From assembly GCF_040954835.1 (NCBI RefSeq), contig NC_090708.1, forward strand, positions 27,230,001 to 27,294,000: 64,000 bases of DNA, read 5' to 3'. The DNA comes from Lepisosteus oculatus. Taxonomy: Eukaryota; Chordata; Actinopteri; Semionotiformes; Lepisosteidae. Positions 34,081 through 44,729 of this stretch are shown piece by piece. Numbering within the stretch: position 1 is the first letter of the stretch; every line of letters starts with the position of its first letter. Under the pieces are notes generated by a model. That model did not search any database, had not been told where the DNA came from, and was given only the letters and a program-made list of their open reading frames with translations. The position numbers were made by a program, and so were the translations under genes.

Positions 34081-34910
34081 GACCAGAATTGGTCTTGAGA
34101 TATTTTTAACTTGATTTACAGTATTTAAGAGGTATGTCTTAACACCGATACTACAGTGCGTAAATACTGCTCAAGTATATGTTTCTAGGTTTATATTATG
34201 CATTTCATACGGTCAAATTACTTTTGAGCAACTAATAAGAAGCGCGAAACGGTATGCGTTTTTTAGTTTCGTTTTGTGCTGGGACTCTGCTTTTAACAAT
34301 GTCGCCGTGGATTGATCAGAGATATCAAGTACATACAAGTCATTTTTTAAATGTTGTAGTTCGTCTTGTAAAAATGTTACGAATACATCATCTATCAACA
34401 ATTACACAGGTTCTGTTTCCATATTGCGGATTTTGGTTACGTAATATTATTTTCTAGATTTCACGTTGTGAATATATGATTTGGGCAAACAGAGCCACAA
34501 AGATGTACATTATGGGTTGTTGTTTTTTTTTTTGCAGTTTTATCTAGAACAAGCGATGCTTAAACCTTTGTCTGATTCTTGTGAAACTATCCACACGACA
34601 GTTACAGTACCTAGGAGTAGACTTCATTTATGTCACTGATGGGATGTTTCTAAAAATCCATCCCCTGTAAAACATCTTCTCTAGTTGTCCTGCATATGTA
34701 TTCGCTAATGAAGCTGTGTGTTCTGAGCCTGGATCTCTACATTTCTGTATGAACCAGCTTAGAGGGCTAAAGACAGCTTGTGTTTAAATTGAGTGTAAGG
34801 CAATTTATGCTTCTAAAGTCATGGTCAGCATTTATTATTGTACTGTGCTGTAAACTTGTTCTGTGCCTAGTCACATTATTTTATAGCGTTTTTATAGCAT
34901 TATTAAATCC

Positions 34911-34972
34911 GGTGGCGCTGTGTGTTAGTTTCCTGACTCCCATGTCACATGGTCTGTGATTGAATCCCATAG
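34911..34972 (+). repeat. tRNA-like pol III module
   Basis: Near-identical to 16517-16582 (GGTGGCGCTGTG, then TCTGTGATTGAATCCC), again followed by the 'aacaaacatttctttgaaaa' arm sequence and about 200 bp of further similarity to 16600-16790. Confidence 0.55.
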
Positions 34973-35316
34973 AACTATGACTTTATTTTTTAACAAACAT
35001 TTCTTTGAAAAAATGAAACGTTTCCCTTGGTCAGAGATTAAATAAAACCTCACTCGCACCAAACAAATTTATATTTCTAAATATCACAACATGATCGAAT
35101 TTAAGTCTTTTTAATAACAATGAATAGTCACCTATGCGTTACAAAATAAACATTTATATTGATTTGAATCGCGTTTTGAACCAGCTACCAGTTAACACTG
35201 TACTTCCTACTTTGAAAATACCTGTGAAACCGGTTTAATTCCTCACAGCCAGCACTCCGGCAGAGAGGGGGTTTTACTCATAAAGTAGAAGCAGACGAGA
35301 TTTCCAGTGAAAGACA

Positions 35317-35335
35317 CCCCCCCCCCCCCCCCCCC
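35317..35335. repeat. C19 homopolymer
   Basis: An uninterrupted run of 19 cytosines after 'gaaagaca'. The related sequence at 56030-56040 ('aaagacacctcccccc') has only a short interrupted C-run, so this run expanded locally. Confidence 0.95.
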
Positions 35336-36897
35336 ATACTATTCAAATTGTATTACAGCATTGTAATTACACATTGTAATTGTATTACACATTGTACACA
35401 TGCTTAAAAGAGAAGAGAGAAAACGCAAGCCTTCTTCAGGTGTGAGGGTCTTCTGCTCAGAATGAAATGCTAAAATGTAATATAGGCTCTGAATGGGTTC
35501 AATTATGATTTGGGCTTGATTAAGGTCGCTGCCTTTCATCTAAAACCCTACTTGAATCGTTCTAAACTAAAAATCAGTGTTAGTGAGTTCTAAATAAAGA
35601 GGTATCCAGGTAACAGTGAAACGGGCAGATAGTCTGGGGAGATCGCCCGTTTTCCATGTAAGTAGTTCCTTGGTTCCACACCCCTTGGTGTTTCTCTCGC
35701 TCTCTCTCGGGTCACCTGATCATTAGCTCAAAAGATTTGAGTGCTTTGTATATATTCTAATGGTAGTGGGGGCAGGGTGTGTGGGAACAGGTTTGGTTGA
35801 AATTGCATTGGAGATCTATGTTCTTCACACCTGAAACATTTTCTCTGAAAGCATTTTCTTCACAGTTTAGCCAATCTTGTTACAGCATGTTACAGTTTAC
35901 TATTATTAACCATATTAATTTTAAGTGCTTAATGCCATTTTTTGACCAGGCACGAATATTCTTAAGTCCATATCTTCGCAAGGGAATCAGTGCGAATTGC
36001 AATACTAATTAAATGACCGCAGGCACTTTCCACTCCCTCTGCCAGCAGGAACATTCCTATTCTTAGCTCAGCAGCTCATTACAAACCATTTTTTTTTTAC
36101 ACCGCGATACAGCTTTGCGTTGTGAATCTGTTTTTCCGTGTTTACAAAGAAAGTGGAATACAGTGATACTACCTGCTATACAGATACATATGTTTAGATA
36201 TTTAGACCCTTAAATTTATATAATTATTAATAATAATGATTATAATGGTAATAATGATAATCGGCCAGTGAAAGCTCTGTTGTCCTTCACATCAATGCCT
36301 GAAACATTTTACCGAACCCAAGATTTTACAGAGAGGGAGGAGGCGCGGAGCTCAGCAGTACAGAACGAACATTCTGCTGCCTGGAGCGCTTATGGCAGCA
36401 AATCACCACTTAGACTACTTTTTGATACCATCCTTAGTCAAACCAGAAACGTGTTGTTCTGTCTAATGACATTACAAGTGGGAAGATTACAGATTTTAAT
36501 CGTCTTTAATTTTGTTACGTTATACATTTTATAAACGTTTCATCCATACAAACACCACAAAACTATTTTCGATTGTATTTCTGAATAGTATGTTACACTT
36601 AGTTCACTGTTTTAAATAAATCTAATTTAGAAAGTTAGGTGTTAGCATAAACTATTAGCAATCAATAATATTAAATTTAGCACTGTAATAAGCTGTTGCA
36701 CTTTCCCCCGCATCTTGTAAAAATATATTTTCATTGTTCAAATATACATTAAGTCTGACTATCTTATAATAAGTTAAATACAAAACTAAAGAAAAAATAG
36801 GGTTAAATATAATTCAAAATATTTTGCTAACAATGTTAACTGTTTATGAATAATAAAATGTATTAACTAAGGAGTAGGATGGCACAGTTGTTAGTAT

Positions 36898-38313
36898 TGT
36901 AGCGGCGAGGCTTATTAATAAGAAAGAATTAAGTGTTCTGAGCCTTCCCAAATGAGGCCCCATTTCTCTGTTCATCTCTGTGGTGCAGCCACAGAGAAAC
37001 TATTCATGCAAGATGTTTTCTTTTGATAAGGACAGCTCCCAAAGGGGGATGCACTTAGCTAAGCCTGGCTATCATGATCAATGGTCATCCATTGGCGCCT
37101 ATCTGTCTAGGGAGTGCCAGTTGGACATCTGGACTGCATTACTAAGTGTCAGGACTAAGTGACTCATATCTCACCTTGATCAACCAATCAGGGACTGGTA
37201 GGGCCGAGGAACCCACGTGGGACTCTGATGCCCATGGAACTTTCAGCCAATCAATGAGCTGAAGTTCCTCCAGGTAAAAACAGGCAACACAGAGAGCCTG
37301 TGAGATTCAGACAAGATTCAGAAGGGATTCAGATTCAGATTCAACAATTCTAAAGGGAATTCAAAGGAGAATTCCAGGGCAGGACGGCCCAGGAGCAGAA
37401 GGCTCCCAAGGGCAGGACATTCTCGCAGCGCGCCTCCTGACCATCCTGAGACTCAACCACGGAACGGCCAGTGTGTCCGAGGGCCAGAACTTTCCTTTGT
37501 TCTAAGAGTCTAGAGTGGAGGTTGCCAGAGAGTAACCAGCAGCAGGCCTCGTGAACCGGTCGGAACTGTGGACAGCTGAATTACTATTCAGAACTAGCTC
37601 TTCATCAGGAAGAACCGGTCCTCTTCCTGACTTGCTGGGACCCACAGTCATCTTTTCTCCTGTGCACAAACTTTGCTAGTTAAAGCCAACAATGAGCATC
37701 AGCAGCGCACCGTCGCAAGCCGCACAGCACAGCCTGGCACCGAGCCAGAGAGCGCGGATTGGACAGCAACAGCCTGCAACTGTTTCTTTGTGCCCGCAGG
37801 AGATCTGAATCCCCAAAGATTGGATGAGTATTCAACTTCAATGCATTACAGCTCGAGAATTCAATTGTTATCCCAACCAGTTGATATCAATTTAATTCCT
37901 AAGAGTTATGTACTTGTTTGAGTATCTAATGTAGAAGTTGTAACCAAGTTCACTTTACGAAACGGTCTTAATGAATGATATACTGAACGTATGTCCTCTT
38001 GATATGTGTAACACTTCGTAACTGACTGAATATATATCTTTTGTATTCTGATAACCCTCTCGATAAGATCTGTTAGGTTTATATGCATATTGTATGTATT
38101 AATAAATGTATCCTCGTGTATTAGTACCTGTGTGTGCGCGTTGTTTGAGTTATGTCGCATGGTTGGATTCTAAAGCCATCAAAAGAATCAACTTTGTGAT
38201 TTACTGCTACAATTAATAATTGTCTCAGTAAATGCCCAAACCCTACAGAACTGGTGCCTTCAGAGAGCCACTATGATTACATATTTGGCGTCCCTGAACC
38301 GGTTTTACCTACA
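36898..38313 (+). mobile_element. 1.4-kb LTR-like insertion, TGTAG...CTACA, 4-bp duplication
   Basis: The insert begins TGTAGCGGCGAGG and ends CTACA, flanked by GTAT on both sides (36894-36897 and 38314-38317). Copy 1 of the duplicated block has the unoccupied site with a single GTAT at 4647-4650. It contains AATAAA at 38101-38106 and no protein-coding sequence. Near the end, 'tttggcgtccctgaaccgg' looks like a primer-binding-site region, so the copy may be an LTR plus a few internal bases rather than a plain solo LTR. Further pieces lie at 24357-24826 and 40652-42259. Confidence 0.8.
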
Positions 38314-38444
38314 GTATGTTTTTTGTTTTGTTTCTTTTTCATAAATACAACAGTAGAACCTGATGTCTCAGTGGCTTTCAAAATTAAATTATGCATGCAA
38401 ACCTGTGAACTACAAAGATAACTAAGATATCCATCCATTTATAA

Positions 38445-38769
38445 TGGTGGCGAAGTGGTTAGCATTGCTATCTTGCAGCACTGGGGTCCTAGGTTCAATT
38501 CCTGCCATCCTGTGTGTGGGGTTTACATGTTCTCTCTGGGTTACATGGTTTTTCTCTATATGTGTGATATGACTCCCTCTCGCACTCCAAAACATACTGG
38601 TAAGTTAATTGGTTTATGGGAAAACTGGCCCTGGTGTGTGTGTGTTTGTGTCTGTCTGTCCTGTGATGGACTGGAGCTATGTCCAGGGTGAATTCTGCCT
38701 TGTGTCCGTTGCTTACTGGGATAGGCTCCAAATCCTCTGTACTAGATAAAGAGATTAGAAATGGATGGA
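38445..38769 (+). repeat. tRNA-derived SINE
   Basis: Paralogue of the SINE at 4778 within the duplicated block. The head 'gtggcgaagtggttagcatt' is slightly closer to tRNA consensus and the tail 'agataaagagattagaaatg' is followed by the same flank. Confidence 0.85.
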
Positions 38770-39405
38770 AGTAAAGGCACTGTGTGGATGGAACTATACA
38801 CAGTGTTAGAAACCCACAATGAAATGGCAGCATCTCACTGAGAATAAAATGTTTTATAGTGCTGACTTAAGGAAACAGCCTTTCCACCTTTCTTGCACAT
38901 CAGTATCTATACCTAGTTATTTAAACAAATTGCCTCTAATTATAAACATCTTAATATGCTGGCTCTGTGGATCCGCATCAGCTATGTTTGCCCATTCCTT
39001 CAATTCATGTGCATCCAACACACAGTTCAATGCCAGCAACTACACATAATCTAAAATACAATCCTTATTTCAGTATCTATGTAAACATATAGTCTGTTAA
39101 CTTCATCATTTTCATCAAAAGTATGCCTAACCCCATTAGGAAGTGTTCTTGTTATAAGTGTATTCCTCAGCTTTCCCCAAATTATCTTCTTCTTACCAAC
39201 ATCTCTAGTCTTTTATCCTGCAATAACTCAGCCAACACTTAAATCTCCAAAAGCTGCTTGTGTTAATTTCTTTAAATCACAAATATCATGTGTAAATACT
39301 GGCCATGTAATACTCTGCATTTTGGAATAATAGTTTATTTTAAAGGGAACTAGAGAAACTAAGAACTAGAGAAATCAAGAAAGGCTTTTTTTCTAGAATT
39401 AATAA

Positions 39406-39590
39406 ATGCACATCCTGTTCACTGGGGAAATTAAATCCACACTGAGCAATCTTCAATATGTTCAGAATATGACAGCGAGAATCCTATCAGGGATGCATTA
39501 CACCTGTTTTCAAATCCTTGCACTGGTTACCTATCAGATTTCTAGTCAACTTCAAAATCCTTATCCTCCTTATATACTGTCCTACAACTA
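39406..39590 (+). repeat. LINE (L2-like) fragment
   Basis: Same RT C-terminal fragment as 5707-5890 (LQYVQNMTARIL), cut off at the deletion junction near 39585. Confidence 0.75.
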
Positions 39591-40651
39591 TTATTATTGA
39601 TCACCGAATTATTGTACGTGACATGACTTCATTCAGCCTTTCCTGAACGTCTATGACAGGCAGAGAGACTGCTGTTTCTGGTGCGATCTTTTGCAGCTGA
39701 CATTTCACTGTTTTAAACGAACAAGAAATTAGATTGCTCGTAAATCAGTTATTCTATATAAACACAGCATAATTGCCCTCCGAAAATCCTCTTTTTCTTG
39801 TTCGTTTTAGAGACCTTGATCGAAACCGATTTTAGATGTCAGAAAGGATTTATTTTCTCTGTATTTCCTACATTGCTTTGTCGAGATTTTAACTTTATAT
39901 CTAGGCTCAGATTTCAACTATAAATCGTACAGTAATTAATAGCAGTAAATACTGATGTTTTGCGCCCTCTTACCACAAAAATATATGTTTTGTAGTTGGG
40001 AACTATTTCGTACGGACACCGGACAGTTAAAGATGGCGGCAAATCAGACACCTAGAGGGGGGGGGGGCGTCTTCTCGCCTCCATAACTAAAATGCCAAAT
40101 AGGAGTGGCTTAAGCGATATACACAGTCGTGTAACTGACAGTTTGAGGTAGCCTATCGTGTAAATTTCGCTTTGTTGCTGATAGGTTAAGCTTTCAAAAC
40201 TCTGCCCCAAAGTCATGTGACTGATTTTTCTCCCTGTTTCTTTGGTTAAACACAATGATCACAAGCACCACCATGGTAAATGGGATGTGTTGTTTTTAAT
40301 TCCGTTTGAATTATAACTGTATGTACTGTCTTCATATTTGGCCAGGGCTTTAAAGAGAAGGCGCGCCCAAAAATTTCGGTGCCGTCGTCTCCGCTTTAAA
40401 GGTACCCCCGTGCTGGAAGAATTTGACCTCGGAACGTTTTCCCAGCGTAGATATAGTGGACATAAAAACAAGAGTTCGCTGGCATTATATCCTAGAAGAC
40501 ACAGACCAGGAGAATGCTCGCAGCGTAAAAGAAAATGCCTGATGAACTAAGGATTGGACAGTTTCCAAGTGCTTGTACAATCAATGGAAATGTTCAAATA
40601 AATGTGCAAAAGAAATAAACAAAATACTCATTTATTTCTTTATCATATTGG

Positions 40652-42259
40652 TGTAGCGGCGAGGCTTAATAATAAGGCAGAATTAAGTGTTTCTGAGCTT
40701 CCCATATTAGGCCCCATTTCTCTGTTCATCTCTGTGGTGCAGCCACAGAGAGACTATTCATGCAGGGTGATTTAAGGTCCTAGGACAGCTCCCAAAGGGG
40801 GATGCACTTAGCTAAGCCTGGCTATCATGATCAATGGTCATCCATTGGCGCTTATCTGTCTAGGGAGTGCCAGATGGACATCTGGACTGCATTCCTAAGT
40901 GTCAGGAGTAAGTGACTCATATCTCACCTTGATCAACCAATCAGGGACCGGTAGGGCCGAGTAACCCACGTGGGACTCTGATGCCCATGGAACTTTCAGC
41001 CAATCAACGAGCTGAAGTTCCTCCAGGTAAAAACAGGCAACACAGAGAGCCTGGGAGATTCAGTAAGATTCAGGAGAATTCTGTGGACTTTGAGAACTGT
41101 GAGGTTAGCACCAGCAGCAAGCCTCGTGAACAGGTCGGAACTGTGGACAGCTGAATCACTATTCAGAACTAGCGCTTCGTCAGGAACGAACCCATCCTCT
41201 TCCTGACTTGCTGGGACCCACAGTCATCTTTTCTCCTGTGCACAAACTTTGCTAGTTAAAGCCAACACTAACTACCCGGTCAGTGAGCATCTGCAGCGCA
41301 CCATCGCAAGCTGCACAGCACAGCCTGGCACCGAGCCAGAGAGTGCGGATTGGACAGCTACAAGCCTGCAACTGTTTCTTTGTGCCCGCAGGAGATCTGA
41401 ATCCCCAGAGATTGGATGAGTATTCAACTTCACAGCATTACTGTTTGAGAATTCAATTGTTATCCCAACCAGTTGTCCACAGTTCCGACCTGTTCACGAG
41501 GCTTGCTGCTGGTGCTAACCTCGGGTGGATCCTCTGGTTACTCTCTGGCAACCTCCGCTCTAGACTCTTAGAACAAAGGAAAGTTCTGGCACTCGGACAC
41601 ACTGGCCGTTCCGTGGTTGTCCGGGCTGAGTCTCAGGATGGTCAGGAGGCGCGCTGCGAGAATGTCCTGCCCTTGGGAGCCTTCTGCTCCTGGACCGTCC
41701 TGCCCTGGAATTCTCCTTTGAATTCCCTTTAGAAAAGTCCACAGAATCCTCTCCAGAATCTTACTGAATCTTACTGAATCTGACTGAATTCTCCTTTGAA
41801 TTCCCTTTAGAATTGTTGAATCTGAATCTGAATCCCTTCTGAATCTTGTCTGAATCTCACAGGCTCTCTGTGTTGCCTGTTTTTACCTGGAGGAACTTCA
41901 GCTCATTGATTGGCTGAAAGTTCCATGGGCATCAGAGTCCCACGTGGGTTACTCGGCCCTACCAGTCCCTGATTGGTTGATCAAGGTGAGATATGAGTCA
42001 CTTACTCCTGACACTTAGTAATGCAGTCCAGATGTCCATCTGGCACTCCCTAGACAGATAGGTGCCAATGGATGACCATTGATCATGACAGCCAGGCTTA
42101 GCTAAGTGCATCCCCCTTTGGGAGCTGTCCTAGGACCTTAAATCACCCTGCATGAATAGTCTCTCTGTGGCTGCACCACAGAGATGAACAGAGATATGGG
42201 GCCTCATTTGGGAAGGCTCAGAACACTTAATTCTTTCTTATTAATAAGCCTCGCCGCTA
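40652..42259. mobile_element. Head-to-head hairpin of the TGTAGCGG LTR-like repeat
   Basis: Plus-oriented copy 40652-41475 (5' end plus part of the 3' portion, with an internal loss of about 200 bp) is followed directly by a minus-oriented 5' portion 41476-42259, ending in the reverse complement of 'tagcggcgaggc'. The outer arms of several hundred bp are highly similar and inverted, so the DNA could fold into a long hairpin. The junction joins 'ccaaccagttg' to 'tccacagttccgac'. Confidence 0.85.
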
Positions 42260-42431
42260 GATCAACATTCTTTGTAACCATCTTTGTAAATGAAAATACT
42301 ATTTTTTCATTGACAATAAGTAACATCACAGCATTTCATTGATCCGATCACGCATTCGTTTCCAATCATACAAAGTAAGTCTTGAGAATCTTCGATGCAC
42401 CATGCCTTTCACATGCTCATAAAAGATATTC

Positions 42432-43203
42432 ATTTAGGAACATAAACATATTACTGTATGTAAACTGTACTATATATGGCTGGTCTTGGTAGTTTAAAGA
42501 AAAAATACACACCAGTATTTCATTTCTCCCTAAACATTTTAAGCATCAAAGTCTTATATATGGTTACTTTGGATACGTTTTTATGTGCTCCTTCTGACCA
42601 TATTACTGTACATTTATATACTTTGTGAAAATTGATCATTTTAACCTTTTCTGTGAATACACTCATTATCGGAGTAAACAAAAGCATACTTTTAGAATTT
42701 GATTAATAGGGAATATAATATGGAATCGCGTATCTAAAAAAATTAATAATTATATAATTATTTTCAAGTACTGTAGCACAAACAGTAGTATAAAGCTTTC
42801 CATTGATATGTGCATTGCTGTTTCAGTGCTTGTCACATGACCGGATTGGTGGCATGATAGCTTAAGTGACTGACTTATAAGTGTAAGGCCAGGTGTTCAA
42901 ATCCAGCAATTGCTATGAGTTTTCTTATAACAAATAAACATTTCTTTGAAAAACTAAAATAGCAAATATTATGGACACTACAGTATATGTACATTTTTTA
43001 TATTTCTAAATATCACAACTTTTTCGTACTGTATGTACACAGCGGTACCGCAGGGTGTAAAAACGTTTCAGAAATAACCACATGTAAGACTTTGATGCTT
43101 AAATTGTTTAGGGAGAAATGGAGCACTGGTGTGTATTTTTTCTTTAAACTACCAATACCAAAAATATACAGTTTACATGATATGTTTATGTTTCTAAATT
43201 AAT
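42432..43203. repeat. Foldback module with tRNA-like core
   Basis: Left arm 42432-42555 and right arm 43085-43203 are inverted repeats of about 120 bp, roughly nine-tenths identical by eye, sharing 'aaagaaaaaatacacaccag'. The core holds the 'gggaatataatatggaatcg' motif and a tRNA-like module at 42848-42910 (box B-like GTTCAAATCC). This looks like an internally collapsed copy of the CAGATGCAG family without its terminal 18 bp. Confidence 0.7.
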
Positions 43204-43369
43204 ATCGTTTATGACCTTCAGATGCGTTATGCTCCTCTTCTTTTCATGCTCAGCTACTAGAACTCCCCTTTAGTTTTAAAATTCCATCTAAATATTCAAT
43301 ACTAAGCGGATTAAAATGTGCACAATAAAGAGATTTGTCAGGATGTATAACACTGCCCTAGGCTAGGAC

Positions 43370-43533
43370 TGTGTAAAACTATGTATTTATTTTATATTTA
43401 TGTTGTATTACTGTACATATTTTAATTTTTCGTCTCTTCTGATGTCTGTTTTTGCTTGTCTTTGGCTGGGCTGCTGTAACACCTCAATTTCCCTTTGGGA
43501 TCAATAAAGTCTTATCTATCTATCTCTGCCCGA
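43370..43533 (+). repeat. Non-LTR retrotransposon 3' end with (ATCT)n tail
   Basis: 'tttccctttgggatcaataaa' then 'gtcttatctatctatctc' is the common fish LINE 3' end with a tetranucleotide tail. No coding portion remains. Confidence 0.65.
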
Positions 43534-43639
43534 TGGTTGAGGTTCCTGCTAGCTATTCAGAGGGAAAGGCGGTGACGTCATCGCGCTGGCAGGCAGGCAC
43601 AGCCTTTAATGTCGGGCGTATGTGTTAAATATTTTTAGA

Positions 43640-44600
43640 TCTTTAAATTTATATCATTATTGTTTTCTTTAGCCTCACAACATTGTCCAATAATACTCTT
43701 CTTGTGTCTAATTTTTAGTAAAGCAGGATTTTAGCTGCAGACCATAAAAAACAGGACTGACTTTTTTCACATAAAACATATTCACACATTAAACTTAATA
43801 TGGTCAGAAGGAGCACATAAAATGTTTCTGAAATAACCACATGTACTGTAGGACTTTGATGCTTAAAATGTTTAGGGAGAAAGTGGAATAATAGTGTATG
43901 TTTTTTCTTTAAAATACCAATACCAGCCATATACAGTTTGTAATGTAGGGATTTCTATATTTATGTCTTTATTTAGTGGTTACATTAGTGACAAAGGCTA
44001 AACTTTTAGCTTCAGTAACGTGTACGCTGAATGGCATACACACAGTTTTTCGCGCATAAAAAGTGGTTATTAACTATCAAAACCTGTTTTTATAGCTTTT
44101 AAAGTCATGCAATGTCTAAGTTAAGCAGGAACACATCATTATATCTCGTTTTTTAATTCTTTTTTAAAAATTAAAAAAATCATTTGCCCAGCTTAAGGGG
44201 GGGGTTCTGCTCTCATTGACAGCTGACACTCCTCCATACACTTAAGTAAAGAATGAATAACGCCACTGTAAACGTCATATTTACAATTTGTTGATAATAA
44301 AAATGTTAAGTTCTCTTAAGCTTTCTCAGTCAAGTATGATAATTTACCAAGGGAGCTGTTTAAGCATGCATAGGCAGCAAAAGATCAGCTAAACAGGGAA
44401 GACAATGCTTTCAGAGAAAATGTTTCAGGTATGAAGAATACAGATCCCCAATTCAAATTCAGCCTAAACCTGTCCCCACACACCCTGACTCCACTGCGAA
44501 GAGAATATACACAAAGCACTGAAATCTTTAGAGTAGATGATCAGGTGTTTTGCAGACATAAGCATAGTACGTAATTCAGGCTTAATTAAGATACTAAGAA
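43640..44600 (-). repeat. Inverted copy of arm sequence found at 2400-3700
   Basis: Reverse-complement similarity includes 'tcgcgcataaaaagtggtta' (44050, against 3730) and 'aacacatcattatatctcg' (44130, against 3640), then 'gcatgcataggcagcaaaa' (44365, against 2575). No genes seen. Confidence 0.6.
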
Positions 44601-44604
44601 GACA

Positions 44605-44725
44605 AAGATAGGCTCCACGGATGAAACGTTGTGTTTTCTTTCTTCTCTTTTCAGCATGGAATAAACCTATTACGTGTTCCTACACATGCTGACACAGCTA
44701 CCCACCTGAACTATAAATATTATAT
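44605..44725 (+). repeat. Penelope-like element 3' fragment
   Basis: 'ggctccacggatgaaacgttg', then 'cagcatggaataaacctatta' and 'gctacccacctgaact', matches the 3' region of the Penelope-like element at 61845-61945 read on its coding strand. The ribozyme-like core seen there is degraded here. Confidence 0.75.
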
Positions 44726-44729
44726 ACAA

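Larger units (their letters stand above)
36330..40450. repeat. Duplicated block, copy 2 (pair of 3988-8010)
   Basis: Collinear with copy 1 from 'gagagggaggaggcgcgg' through the SINE, the LINE fragment and the 'gaaggcgcgcccaaaaatttcgg' block. It differs by the insertion at 36898-38313 and a deletion of roughly 1.2 kb near 39585. After about 40450 the two copies part. Confidence 0.8.

Noticed and set aside
35401..35460. 'gccttcttcaggtgtgagggtc' resembling the Penelope 3' region
   Set aside because: Only about 20 bp match and the flanks differ from 61900-61960; too short to call.
40338..40550. Arg-rich 70-codon frame (LKRRRAQKF) in the duplicated block
   Set aside because: The first part is conserved in copy 1 at 7909, but there the frame diverges right after the block's end and no start or longer gene is apparent; treated as repeat sequence.
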